DNA of 64,000 nucleotides from Bifidobacterium breve (GTDB taxonomy: Bacteria > Actinomycetota > Actinomycetes > Nanopelagicales > Nanopelagicaceae), in assembly GCA_945881945.1 (NCBI GenBank), contig CAMCVO010000006.1, forward strand, positions 16,815-80,814. The letters are read 5' to 3'. The position numbers were made by a program, and so were the translations under genes. The notes under the pieces were generated by a model that did not search any database, was not told the DNA's origin, and saw only the letters and a list, made by a program, of their open reading frames with translations. Of this stretch, positions 52,609 through 61,015 are shown piece after piece; within the stretch, counting starts at the first letter, position 1, and each line of letters opens with the position of its first letter.

Positions 52609-54297
52609 TTACAAACCTAAATCAGATTCGAATCGACCCTCTTCTAATCTTTCTTTTAATGTTACTAAGAAACGTGCTGCATCAGCACCATCAACGACAC
52701 GGTGATCATAGGAGAGTGCTAGGTAGACCATAGATCTAATTGCAATTGTCTCTCCACCATCTGCACCTTTAACTACCATTGGCCTTTTAACAACTGCGCC
52801 AATACCCAAAATCGCAACCTGTGGCTGATTAATAATTGGTGTGTCAAACAAAGCCCCACGTGATCCCGTGTTGGTGATAGTGAATGTTCCGCCACCTAAC
52901 TCATCTGGCGTGATTTTGTTTTCACGAGTCCGCGCAGCTACATCAGAAATCTTTCGGGCAATCCCACCCATGTTTAGATCACCGGCATCTTTAACCACAG
53001 GAACTAATAAGCCACGATCAGTATCAACTGCTACACCTAAATGCTCAGCACCATGATAGGTAATTTGATCGCCCTCAACTGATGAGTTTAAAACTGGGTG
53101 CTGCTTTAACGCTTCACACACTGCAACTGCAAAAAATGGTAGGAAGGTTAATTTCACACCTTCGCGAGATTCAAAAGATGCCTTAGCCGCATTACGAAGC
53201 CGATCTATCTTTGTAACATCAACCTCGACAACAGTGGTTAACTGCGCTGAGATCTTTAACGACTCAACCATTCGATCTGCAATTACTTTACGCAATCTTG
53301 ACATGCTGACAGTTGTGCCACGAAGTGGTGAAACTGCAATTGGTCCACGTGGTGCTACCGCGGTTGAGGCCATAACTGTTGCAGTTGGTGTGGCAGCTGC
53401 GCGAGGTGTGGCTGCCAAAATATCCTCTTTACGAATTCGTCCGCCAACACCGGTGCCTTTAATAGTTGCCAGGTTTACACCAGCCTCAGCTGCTAATTTC
53501 CTAACGATCGGTGTTACATAAGCATCATCAGCACGTGAAGTTGCAGCGGGTGCGCTAACTACTGGCGCAGAAATTACGGGCGCAGAAACTACTGGTGGGG
53601 TAACAACTGGGGGAGCAGGTGGAGTTGGCGCAGCGGCAACAGGTGCGGCAGCTACTGGTTTTGCAGCAGGTGCTGCAGATCCTGAAACGCCAATTGATGC
53701 TAAACGTGCACCGACTGCAACTGTTGAATCTACCGGCACATCAATACTTAACACAGTTCCAGAAACCGGAGAAGGAATCTCAGTATCTACTTTGTCAGTT
53801 GAAACCTCAAGCAGTGCCTCATCGGCTGCAACTGCATCTCCAACCTTCTTAAGCCATCTAGTAACAGTTCCTTCAGTTACAGATTCACCAAGTGCTGGCA
53901 TTGAAACAATTGTTGCCCCGCTACTTGCTACTGGCGCAGCAGCAGCAGCTACTGGAGCTGGAGTTGAAACTTGGGCAACTGGCGCTGGTGTCGCAACTGG
54001 AGTTGGCGTTGGAACTGGCACAGGTGTTGGTGCTGGCGCAGAAGCTTTTGTTGCACCATTAGATTCAGCAATAATTGCTAGCTCAGCTCCAACTGCAACT
54101 GTGGAATCTACTTGTACAACAATTTTTTGTAATACCCCCGCCACAGGAGATGGGATTTCAGTATCTACTTTGTCGGTTGAAACCTCTAGTAATGGTTCAT
54201 CAACTGCAATCTGATCGCCCTCTTTTTTTAACCAACGGGTTACAGTTCCCTCAGTTACAGATTCGCCAAGTGCTGGCATGGTTACTGAAAAAGTCAT
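52609..54297 (-). CDS. sucB: Dihydrolipoamide acyltransferase (E2) with two lipoyl domains
   Basis: E2 core of a 2-oxoacid dehydrogenase, most likely 2-oxoglutarate dehydrogenase, 562 residues. Two lipoyl domains (about 1-77 and 132-207) each carry the lipoylated Lys in [14 protein letters not shown]. They are joined by Ala/Pro/Thr/Val linkers. A peripheral subunit-binding domain ([20 protein letters not shown]) and the catalytic domain follow, with [16 protein letters not shown] near the end. Mycobacterial E2 at this locus (DlaT) also serves pyruvate dehydrogenase, so the substrate is not certain. LipB and LipA supply the cofactor; lpd lies upstream. Confidence 0.93.
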   Translation of the reverse strand: MTFSVTMPALGESVTEGTVTRWLKKEGDQIAVDEPLLEVSTDKVDTEIPSPVAGVLQKIVVQVDSTVAVGAELAIIAESNGATKASAPAPTPVPVPTPTPVATPAPVAQVSTPAPVAAAAAPVASSGATIVSMPALGESVTEGTVTRWLKKVGDAVAADEALLEVSTDKVDTEIPSPVSGTVLSIDVPVDSTVAVGARLASIGVSGSAAPAAKPVAAAPVAAAPTPPAPPVVTPPVVSAPVISAPVVSAPAATSRADDAYVTPIVRKLAAEAGVNLATIKGTGVGGRIRKEDILAATPRAAATPTATVMASTAVAPRGPIAVSPLRGTTVSMSRLRKVIADRMVESLKISAQLTTVVEVDVTKIDRLRNAAKASFESREGVKLTFLPFFAVAVCEALKQHPVLNSSVEGDQITYHGAEHLGVAVDTDRGLLVPVVKDAGDLNMGGIARKISDVAARTRENKITPDELGGGTFTITNTGSRGALFDTPIINQPQVAILGIGAVVKRPMVVKGADGGETIAIRSMVYLALSYDHRVVDGADAARFLVTLKERLEEGRFESDLGL

Positions 54298-54331
54298 TTA
54301 GATTTCAACCTCTCTCTTAACCATTTTAACT

Positions 54332-55699
54332 CTAACCGTGCGCATGAAGTGGTTTACCGGCCAGGGCTAAGTGTGCCTCACCCATCGCCTCAGACAAGGT
54401 TGGATGAGCATGAATGTGTTGGGCAACATCGGCGGCGTCAGCCTCCCAGTTATAGATCAGTTGGGCCTCAGCTAGTAATTCACCAACCCGAGAGCCAACC
54501 ATATGTATGCCAAGAACTGGACCATTCTTTTTAGCAACTAATTTTACTGAACCTGCGGTCTTTAAAATATTGGCCTTACCATTCCCAGCCAAATCATAAT
54601 TCAACTCCACCACCTCATGGCCAGCTGCTTTAGCGGCTGCAGTTGTTAATCCAACGGAAGCGACCTCAGGCTCTGAGTAGGTAACACGTGGAACACCATC
54701 ATAATTAATTGCTCTTGGATTTAAACCTGCAATCTCCTCGGCCACCATAATTCCTTCGGCAAATCCGACATGTGCTAATTGCAGTGTTGGAATTAAATCA
54801 CCAACCGCCCAAACACCAGCCACATTGGTGCGGCATTTGTTATCTACTAGAACATAGCCACGATCCATCTTGATTCCAGCCTCTTCATAACCTAATCCAG
54901 TTGACACTGGACCGCGGCCAACTGCGACTAGCAAAATCTCCGCCGAGAACTCTTTGCCATCCTCCAAGGTAATCTTTACATCTTTCTTACCACGCTGGGC
55001 AGATTTAAACTTTACACCTAACTCAAAATTGATTCCTCGCTTGCGGAAAGCCCGCTCTAATTGCTTACTTGATGACTCATCCTCTAGTGCAACTAAGTGA
55101 GCAAGCCCTTCAATGATTGTTACCTCTGCGCCAAATGATTTCCAAACTGAGGCAAACTCACAGCCGATCACACCGCCACCTAAGACAATTACAGATTTTG
55201 GAACATAATCCAACTTAATTGCTTGCTCGCTTGTAATAATCTGCTTGCCATCAATCTCAAGCCCAGGCAAAGTTTTTGGATAAGAACCAGTTGCCAGAAT
55301 TACATTTTTACCGGTGTACTTGGCGCCATTTACTTCAACTGTGTTATTAGAAACTAATTTGCCACTGCCCTGCACATAAGTAACATTCCTAGATTTGACT
55401 AAGCCCTCCAAGCCTTTATGAAGCTTGGCAATAACCCCATCTTTGTAAGTATTAACCGCTGCCATATCCATAGAATGAAAATCAGCCTTGACACCAAATT
55501 CGCCTGCATGACGGGTGCTATCTGCAATCTCGCCAGCATGTAATAACGCTTTGGTTGGTATGCAACCTTTATGTAAACAGGTGCCACCTAATTTTTCTTT
55601 CTCTATTAAAACGACCTTTAGACCTAATTGTGATGCGCGAAGTGCTGCTGCATAACCGCCGCTACCGCCACCGAGAATTACTAGATCAAAGTCGGCCAT
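54332..55699 (-). CDS. lpdA: Dihydrolipoyl dehydrogenase (E3)
   Basis: FAD enzyme of 455 residues that reoxidises dihydrolipoyl groups. The FAD motif is LVILGGGSGGYAAALRA, the redox disulfide is GGTCLHKGCIPTKALLH, the NAD motif is VIVLGGGVIGCEFASVW, and the C-terminal catalytic pair is HAHPTLSEAMGEA. It precedes sucB on the same strand with 34 bases between and serves the E2 complex. Confidence 0.95.
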   Translation of the reverse strand: MADFDLVILGGGSGGYAAALRASQLGLKVVLIEKEKLGGTCLHKGCIPTKALLHAGEIADSTRHAGEFGVKADFHSMDMAAVNTYKDGVIAKLHKGLEGLVKSRNVTYVQGSGKLVSNNTVEVNGAKYTGKNVILATGSYPKTLPGLEIDGKQIITSEQAIKLDYVPKSVIVLGGGVIGCEFASVWKSFGAEVTIIEGLAHLVALEDESSSKQLERAFRKRGINFELGVKFKSAQRGKKDVKITLEDGKEFSAEILLVAVGRGPVSTGLGYEEAGIKMDRGYVLVDNKCRTNVAGVWAVGDLIPTLQLAHVGFAEGIMVAEEIAGLNPRAINYDGVPRVTYSEPEVASVGLTTAAAKAAGHEVVELNYDLAGNGKANILKTAGSVKLVAKKNGPVLGIHMVGSRVGELLAEAQLIYNWEADAADVAQHIHAHPTLSEAMGEAHLALAGKPLHAHG

Positions 55700-55753
55700 G
55701 AGGTAATCCTGCCACGAAATCTTCTACCCGATAAACCTGAAGTAAAAGAGCCA

Positions 55754-57238
55754 CTATGCCTGTGATGAAGCCAACTCAGCTAACTGCACCAATGAGCGTA
55801 GCGAGATTCCAGTGCCACCAACTGTGGTGTAGCCATGTGGTTGTTTTTCATTGTAAGCCGGTCCAGCAATATCTAAGTGCAGCCATGGAGTTTGCGGATC
55901 AATAAACTCCTTTAAAAATAATCCTGCCACCAACATGCCACCCATCCGATCACCAATATTTGCAATATCAGCAATTGGCGAATCAAGGGAGGCCCGTAAT
56001 TCAACTGGCAATGGCATTGGCCAAAAAGCCTCACCGGCTAATTGAGCCGCATGTAGGAATTGATTACTAAACTCTTCATTATTTGTCATTACAGCAGAGG
56101 TCCTAGTTCCCAGGGCCACTACCTGTGCGCCAGTTAATGTTGCCACATCAATAATTCCATCTAATCCACCAGCTCTCTTACCAACCTCTGCGGCTTTAAT
56201 CAATGCATCAGCTAAAACTAAACGCCCTTCAGCATCTGGATTTAATACCTCTACAGTTTTACCACCATATATTGTTATTACATCACTTGGCCTAGTGGCA
56301 TTATCACTGACCATATTTTCTGCAAGCGGTGCCCAACCATCTACTGCAATAGGAAGTTTCAATTGCGCAATCGCAAAGACTGCTGCAATTACCGCAGCAG
56401 CACCTGACATATCTGATTTCATCGCTTCCATCCCATTGGCAGGTTTTAATGCCAGACCGCCGGTATCAAAGGTGATGCCTTTACCAACAAAGGCATATCG
56501 CTTCTTTGCTTTAGCCGGTGAGTAAGAAACATGAAAAAGGCGTGGGGGATTAGCAGAGCCTTGTCCCACACCAATGATTCCGCCATAACCAGATTTTTTA
56601 AGGGTGACATCATTAATAATCTCAGCCTTTACTCCGTACTTAGTAGCAAGCTTTTTCATCTTTTGTGAAAATGAATCAGGGGTCAAATGGCTTGGTGGCG
56701 TATTGATTAAATCTCGCACTAGATAGGTCTGTTCAGCAATAATCTCAGCACGTTTAATTGCTGTTTTGGCTTGAGCAGTATCTGAAAACTTTGAGATTAA
56801 CGTTATCAATTCCAGTGGAGCTTTCTGCTCTTGTTTGCTACTACCTAAGAATTCAACAAATGTGTAAGCACCAAGGGCTGCACCTTCTGCGATAGCTGCT
56901 AGCTCTACAACAGATTTGTGAGGTAAGGAAAATGTGGCACTCTTATTACCATTTAGATCTCTAGCCGCAGCACCAGCGGCACGTCTTAAAACTTCTGGAT
57001 CATAGGATGATTTGATCTCACCTAAACCAGTAAAGACAACTAATTTTGTTGCCTTACCAGGTAGCTTTATCACCTCATCCGCCTTAGCTGTTGCTCCCAT
57101 GGCATTTAATGTTGCAAGCAGTGAGGCTGAATCTAGTTGGGCCGCACCTGATTCAATCTGTAACTTCTTATTTGCAAGCCCTAGGCCAACAACTAGAATC
57201 TCACTATCGACTTTGGCAGTTAACTTAATCTTGGCCAT
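55754..57238 (-). CDS. pepA: Leucyl aminopeptidase (M17)
   Basis: A 494-residue cytosolic aminopeptidase with two metal ions. Metal and catalytic residues are in FVGKGITFDTGGLALKP, MKSDMSGAAAV and the signature NPDAEGRLVLADAL. The N-terminal macro-like domain spans about 1-160. It begins the pepA-lpd-sucB series on the minus strand. ATG 57238 with an AGGAG site five bases upstream. Confidence 0.94.
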   Translation of the reverse strand: MAKIKLTAKVDSEILVVGLGLANKKLQIESGAAQLDSASLLATLNAMGATAKADEVIKLPGKATKLVVFTGLGEIKSSYDPEVLRRAAGAAARDLNGNKSATFSLPHKSVVELAAIAEGAALGAYTFVEFLGSSKQEQKAPLELITLISKFSDTAQAKTAIKRAEIIAEQTYLVRDLINTPPSHLTPDSFSQKMKKLATKYGVKAEIINDVTLKKSGYGGIIGVGQGSANPPRLFHVSYSPAKAKKRYAFVGKGITFDTGGLALKPANGMEAMKSDMSGAAAVIAAVFAIAQLKLPIAVDGWAPLAENMVSDNATRPSDVITIYGGKTVEVLNPDAEGRLVLADALIKAAEVGKRAGGLDGIIDVATLTGAQVVALGTRTSAVMTNNEEFSNQFLHAAQLAGEAFWPMPLPVELRASLDSPIADIANIGDRMGGMLVAGLFLKEFIDPQTPWLHLDIAGPAYNEKQPHGYTTVGGTGISLRSLVQLAELASSQA

Positions 57239-57360
57239 TGCACTCCTATTTCAATAATTTTTTTTCATAAGCGAGAAATCTCTGGTGCAAGCCTAAAGGA
57301 TCCCGATGAAAGATGATAATTATCCCAAGTTATGGTGTGAAAATAGCGGTTTAGGGCGTG

Positions 57361-57366
57361 TAGGTT
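57361..57366 (+). promoter_or_regulatory. -10 element (TAGGTT) for gcvT
   Basis: TAGGTT lies 6 bases before ATG 57373, consistent with a leaderless transcript and leaving no room for a cis-acting leader. Confidence 0.55.
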
Positions 57367-57372
57367 TGGCTT

Positions 57373-58461
57373 ATGAATCAATCACCATTGGCTGCTAGAC
57401 ATTTGGCGTTAAATGCAAAGATGGCTGACTTTGGTGGCTGGCTAATGCCGATTGAATACCCGGCAACTGGGGCAATAGCTGAATACACCGCAGTTCGAGA
57501 GCGGGTTGGAATATTTGATGTCTCGCATTTAGGAAAAATTTCGATCATCGGGGTAGGTGCTATTGATTACCTAAACAAAATGGTGACAAATGATCTGACC
57601 AAAATTGCTGCCGGACAAGCCCAGTACACATTACTTTGCAATGAAGATGGTGGAGTCGTTGATGATCTAATTGTCTATCTAAACAGTAAGGACGATTTGT
57701 TTTTAATCCCAAATGCTTCAAATACAGCAGCTGTTTTTGAAATTCTTACCCAGAGCGCACCTAGTGGAATTACCGTTAAAAATCTACATAAAGATTATGC
57801 AGTGCTGGCTCTACAAGGAGCAGATTCAGCCAAGGTTTTGAGCAGATTGGGCATAGATGCCTCATTCGACTACATGTCATTTATCGATGCAAAAATTGAT
57901 AATTTCCCCATCATTCTCTGCCGAACTGGATACACCGGTGAGTTTGGATTTGAGATTATTCCCCGATGGAATGATGCTGAGCAGGTGTGGGACAAGATTG
58001 CGTTAATTGTTAAAGAGTTTGATGGCGCAATTTGTGGTTTAGGTGCCAGAGATCTACTTCGCACTGAAATGGGTTATCCACTTCATGGCCATGAGCTCTC
58101 ACTTTCCATCACGCCAGTTGAGGCTGGCGCTGGTTGGGCAGTTGGGTGGAATAAGGATCAATTTCGTGGCAAAAAAGTATTAACCCAACAAAAAGAGCAG
58201 GGCAGTAAGTTGAGATTAAAGGCGATACTGGCAACTGAGCGAGGAATTCCTAGAAAAGATATGCAGGTAAAGAACTTGCAAGGTGAGGTAATTGGAGCGG
58301 TAACCAGTGGCACCTACTCACCAGCTTTGAAAAAAGGAATTGGCTTGGCTTTAGTTAACTCAGATGTTAAAAAAGATGATCAGGTTTTAATTGATATCCG
58401 AGGAACTGATTCAACCTTTAAGGTTGTTTCACTTCCCTTTGTGCCATCTAAAGTTCGCTAA
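57373..58461 (+). CDS. gcvT: Glycine-cleavage system aminomethyltransferase (T protein)
   Basis: Tetrahydrofolate-dependent enzyme of 362 residues. It begins with SPLAARHLALNAKMADFGGWLMPIEY, with GIFDVSHLGKISI and DYLNKMVTNDL following, and RTGYTGEFGFEI in the second half. The C-terminal barrel ends VVSLPFVPSKVR. gcvH and gcvP are not in the window. The T protein acts on lipoylated GcvH, so it depends on lipB/lipA. Divergent from pepA. Confidence 0.93.
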   Translation: MNQSPLAARHLALNAKMADFGGWLMPIEYPATGAIAEYTAVRERVGIFDVSHLGKISIIGVGAIDYLNKMVTNDLTKIAAGQAQYTLLCNEDGGVVDDLIVYLNSKDDLFLIPNASNTAAVFEILTQSAPSGITVKNLHKDYAVLALQGADSAKVLSRLGIDASFDYMSFIDAKIDNFPIILCRTGYTGEFGFEIIPRWNDAEQVWDKIALIVKEFDGAICGLGARDLLRTEMGYPLHGHELSLSITPVEAGAGWAVGWNKDQFRGKKVLTQQKEQGSKLRLKAILATERGIPRKDMQVKNLQGEVIGAVTSGTYSPALKKGIGLALVNSDVKKDDQVLIDIRGTDSTFKVVSLPFVPSKVR

Positions 58462-58490
58462 GGCCAAGCCAGTTTTCTTAAGCTAGATTT

Positions 58491-58652
58491 TTAGTGACCA
58501 CCCCAAAATCGCCAGGTTAACTCAGCGATGCTGGTTCCTATATAAAGAATTCCAAGGTGAGAGGTGAGTCCTAAAATCTTTGCAAATAGAGATTTGCCAG
58601 CAGTTGATTTCTTAACTGTGACAATGGTTGGTGCTTGATAACTAGATAACAT
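58491..58652 (-). CDS. Unannotated 53-residue membrane protein in the cobalamin-riboswitch operon
   Basis: A short frame starting at ATG 58652, eight bases after the DUF4430 gene, with AGGAG five bases before the start and a TAA stop. The protein has a basic N-terminal half (VTVKKSTAGKSLFAKI), one predicted membrane helix (about residues 27-46, GLTSHLGILYIGTSIAEL) and the tail TWRFWGGH. I recognise no family. It lacks the His-rich tail of CbtB. Tight spacing and its own ribosome-binding site argue that it is real and co-expressed with the gene before it. Confidence 0.65.
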   Translation of the reverse strand: MLSSYQAPTIVTVKKSTAGKSLFAKILGLTSHLGILYIGTSIAELTWRFWGGH

Positions 58653-58660
58653 TGGGACTC

Positions 58661-59188
58661 CTACTCAGGAAACTTAACATTACCATTATCGGCAAAGACA
58701 AAGGCAAGTGAATCACCTGGATTTAATGCCAGATCGGCCACACCCACCTGTGCCCATGCCCATTTGGTATTTAGATCAGCTGGGTTTGGCAGTGCCTGCT
58801 TGCGCTTTTCTAATACCGCCCAATAAGCAAACTCAGCCGGCATGTCCTTGCAACTTTCAATGTAATCCTCATAGCCCTTGATTCCTATTGGCTCATTTGG
58901 TTTTGGCAGATTATTTAATCGGCAAACAACAGCGGTGCCATATTTATCTGTGCCCTCTATTTTAAAGTTTGCATTTGTCATTAACTCTAATGCGGTTGTT
59001 TCACCCTCGATATCCAAACACTTCTCATAGGGCTTTGCCTGTGAATCTAAGACGCCATAATCGATCACCACATTGACGCAGCTATCGGTAGTTTGGGCGG
59101 AGTAGAAGGTTATTCCGCCAATAATTACAGCTGCGGCGATAACTCCAGGTATGAATTTTTTAACTTTTATAAATAACTTGCTGAACAT
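58661..59188 (-). CDS. Membrane-anchored DUF4430/transcobalamin-C-terminal-like protein
   Basis: A 175-residue exported protein. A basic N-terminus and one hydrophobic segment (about residues 12-30, FIPGVIAAAVIIGGITFY) would anchor it outside the cell. The rest resembles the DUF4430 beta-grasp domain, which is similar to the C-terminal domain of transcobalamin and intrinsic factor: ETTALELMTNANFKI, FAYWAVLEKRK and ADLALNPGDSLAFVFADNG. Four Cys (DSC, EKC, VVC, ESC) could form two disulfides. A cobalamin riboswitch lies directly upstream, so a role in capturing B12 or a corrinoid is likely (inference). ATG 59188 has AGAGG upstream; the frame continues to 59260 inside the leader. Confidence 0.75.
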   Translation of the reverse strand: MFSKLFIKVKKFIPGVIAAAVIIGGITFYSAQTTDSCVNVVIDYGVLDSQAKPYEKCLDIEGETTALELMTNANFKIEGTDKYGTAVVCRLNNLPKPNEPIGIKGYEDYIESCKDMPAEFAYWAVLEKRKQALPNPADLNTKWAWAQVGVADLALNPGDSLAFVFADNGNVKFPE

Positions 59189-59194
59189 GTGGTG

Positions 59195-59211
59195 CCTCTC
59201 AAAATAGAGAG
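59195..59211 (-). promoter_or_regulatory. Hairpin masking the DUF4430 ribosome-binding site
   Basis: On the minus strand CTCTC (59207-59211) can pair with GAGAG (59196-59200), and the second arm is the core of the Shine-Dalgarno GAGAGG. The loop is TATTTT. Such a hairpin could block translation in one riboswitch state. Confidence 0.5.
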
Positions 59212-59224
59212 TTTCACGTAAGCG

Positions 59225-59244
59225 AAAAAACTCATCTAGATGAG
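59225..59244 (-). terminator. Terminator-like hairpin in the riboswitch leader
   Basis: On the minus strand the 14-base palindrome CTCATCTAGATGAG (59231-59244) is followed by TTTTTT (59225-59230). The stem is short and AT-rich, so it may be a weak or conditional terminator. Confidence 0.5.
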
Positions 59245-59248
59245 ATTT

Positions 59249-59415
59249 CCCGCCCCGCAATCCTCGACGGGTGGTTAATAAATCAAATGTGGTGGGTAAT
59301 CCGACTTGAAAGGAAAATCTTTCTCACGGTTGCGGGACAGCGTCGGATTCTCACCGACTTCCCCCAGTCACACTCGTTAACTTTCAATATTAAGTTGTAG
59401 GCGGATTGTGCTGCC
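59249..59415 (-). ncRNA. Cobalamin riboswitch
   Basis: Read on the minus strand the leader has the B12 core: GTGTGACTGGGGGAAG, then TCGGTGAGAATCCGAC, then CGCTGTCCCGCAACCGTGA, and the distal AAGTCGGATTACCCACC. The L5 loop CCCGCAA (59330-59336) is perfectly complementary over seven bases to TTGCGGG (59254-59260), which sits in the loop of a small hairpin closed by CCCG/CGGG (59268-59271 with 59249-59252). This is the kissing-loop interaction of cobalamin riboswitches. Boundaries are approximate. Downstream lie a terminator-like hairpin and a hairpin over the ribosome-binding site. Confidence 0.9.
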
Positions 59416-59454
59416 ATCGCTGAGCTAAAGCAACTCACCACGCCAATTGCCTAG

Positions 59455-59460
59455 ATCATA
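59455..59460 (-). promoter_or_regulatory. Candidate -10 element (TATGAT) for the riboswitch transcript
   Basis: On the minus strand TATGAT would start a transcript near 59448, giving a leader of about 260 bases. A TTGCCA lies 15 bases upstream as a possible -35. Confidence 0.4.
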
Positions 59461-59481
59461 AGGTGGGGTTATGGTTGGCAA

Positions 59482-60483
59482 ATGCAATATCGCCGCCTTG
59501 GTAGTACTGGAATGTATGTATCTGAGTTAACTTATGGAAATTGGATTACCCATGGCTCCCAAGTAGAGGCCGAGGCATCAACTAAGTGTGTTCGTGCTGC
59601 ACTGGAGTATGGAATCACCACCTTAGATACCGCCGATGTTTATGCCGGCACCAAAGCTGAAACTGTTTTAGGAAAAGCATTAAAAGGTGTTAGGCGGCAA
59701 TCTTATGAGTTATTCACCAAGGTTTATTGGCCAACTGGTACCGGCAAAAATGATCGTGGCCTTTCTCGAAAGCACATCATGGAGTCATGCAACGCATCTT
59801 TAAAACGATTAAAAACAGATTATGTTGATCTATACCAAGCCCATCGATTTGATTATGAAACTCCGCTGGAGGAGACCTTGGGCGCCTTTGATGATTTGAT
59901 TCGAAGCGGCAAAGTTTTATACATCGGCTTTTCTGAGTGGAATGCTGAACAGATTGCAGCGGCATTAAAGCTTCAAGATCAAAAGGGTTACTACCGCTTT
60001 ATCTCTAGCCAACCTCAGTACTCAATGTTGTGGCGAGTGATTGAATCCCAGGTTGTGCCACTTTCAGAAAAAGAGGGAATTGGTCAGATTGTCTGGTCAC
60101 CAATTGCTCAAGGAGTGTTAACTGGTAAGTACTTGCCAGGAAAGAAGGCTCCAACTGGATCACGTGCCACGGATAAAAAAGGCGGCGCAAATATGATCTC
60201 TGGATTTATGAGGGAGCCAATCTTAGAAGCGGTGCAAAAGCTAGTACCAATTGCAGCAAAGGTTGATTTAACACTTGCTCAACTTGCAATTGCTTGGGTA
60301 CTACAAAATCCAAATGTTTCAAGTGCCATTATTGGCGCAACCAAACCAGCTCAGATTAAAGAGAATGTGAAGGCATCTGGAGTAAAGCTTGATAAATCAA
60401 TAATGGGTGAGATTGATGCTGCTTTGAAAGATGTGATTACATCTGATCCAGCAAAAACTCTTAGCCCAAAACCGCGGGCTTAG
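59482..60483 (+). CDS. Aldo/keto reductase family protein (voltage-channel beta-subunit/YghZ-like)
   Basis: A 333-residue NADPH-dependent (beta/alpha)8 oxidoreductase. The catalytic tetrad is seen as Asp and Tyr in TLDTADVYAGTKAE, Lys in ELFTKVYWP and His in LYQAHRFD. The C-terminal cofactor segment is SSAIIGATKPAQIKEN. The family reduces aldehydes; the substrate is unknown. It is divergent from the cobalamin-riboswitch operon, and its start lies about 22 bases beyond the proposed riboswitch promoter. Confidence 0.9.
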   Translation: MQYRRLGSTGMYVSELTYGNWITHGSQVEAEASTKCVRAALEYGITTLDTADVYAGTKAETVLGKALKGVRRQSYELFTKVYWPTGTGKNDRGLSRKHIMESCNASLKRLKTDYVDLYQAHRFDYETPLEETLGAFDDLIRSGKVLYIGFSEWNAEQIAAALKLQDQKGYYRFISSQPQYSMLWRVIESQVVPLSEKEGIGQIVWSPIAQGVLTGKYLPGKKAPTGSRATDKKGGANMISGFMREPILEAVQKLVPIAAKVDLTLAQLAIAWVLQNPNVSSAIIGATKPAQIKENVKASGVKLDKSIMGEIDAALKDVITSDPAKTLSPKPRA

Positions 60484-60486
60484 CGC

Positions 60487-61011
60487 TTATTTTTTCTTCT
60501 TTTTAACAGGCCCTACCTGCGGGGCAGGAGCTCGTAACCTTCGTAATTGGGTAGCTCTCATCCAACCGTAGAGCCCAATTCCCCTAGTTGGCTCCTCTGG
60601 AAATTTTTCTCTAACCAGTCGCTTAATTCTACGGGATAAAAATACGCCATCTAAAGTAATAAAGATCATGGATGAGTACATCACCGCAACAGCAGCAAGT
60701 TGAACTGCCGGAATTGGAATGATGGTGAGAAATAAAACCACCATAATGATAATTAAAAAGTACTCGGTAACAGATTTGCGTTCATCAATATAGGTTCTAA
60801 CAAATCTTCTAGCTGCACCACGATCTCTAAGCGGCAGAGCAGACTCTTCACCTCTCATGTAAGCAGCCCGTGATTCTATTCGCCGCTTTCTTGCCTGATC
60901 TTTAAGAGCTCGCTTTGCCTCTTTGCTAGCACCTGGGGATAGGGATGAGACCTTTAACTTTGCCTCAGCTACTTTTCGCTTAGGAGTTGGCTTACCTTTT
61001 TTATCAGACAT
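60487..61011 (-). CDS. DUF3043 family membrane protein
   Basis: A 174-residue actinobacterial protein of unknown function. The N-terminal half is basic and helical (KKGKPTPKRKVAEA..., ARKRRIESRAAYMRGEESALPLRDRG), two hydrophobic segments follow (about 85-105 and 108-128), and the C-terminus is basic (GPVKKKKK). It starts four bases after the nadA stop, so it may be read with nadA, but it also has its own -10 element six bases before ATG 61011. Confidence 0.85.
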   Translation of the reverse strand: MSDKKGKPTPKRKVAEAKLKVSSLSPGASKEAKRALKDQARKRRIESRAAYMRGEESALPLRDRGAARRFVRTYIDERKSVTEYFLIIIMVVLFLTIIPIPAVQLAAVAVMYSSMIFITLDGVFLSRRIKRLVREKFPEEPTRGIGLYGWMRATQLRRLRAPAPQVGPVKKKKK

Positions 61012-61015
61012 GAGA

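Noticed and set aside
53792..54214. Plus-strand open frame of 140 codons opposite sucB
   Set aside because: It arises from the Ala/Pro/Val linker of the E2 gene read in antisense; the sucB frame has the real domains.
57239..57372. Possible glycine riboswitch before gcvT
   Set aside because: The interval is 134 bases, shows no tandem glycine-aptamer core, and the -10-like TAGGTT six bases before the ATG leaves no leader on that strand.
58491..58652. 53-aa protein as a CbtB cobalt-transporter subunit
   Set aside because: CbtB has one membrane helix with a His-rich C-terminal tail; this protein ends WRFWGGH with only one His there, and there is no cbtA beside it.
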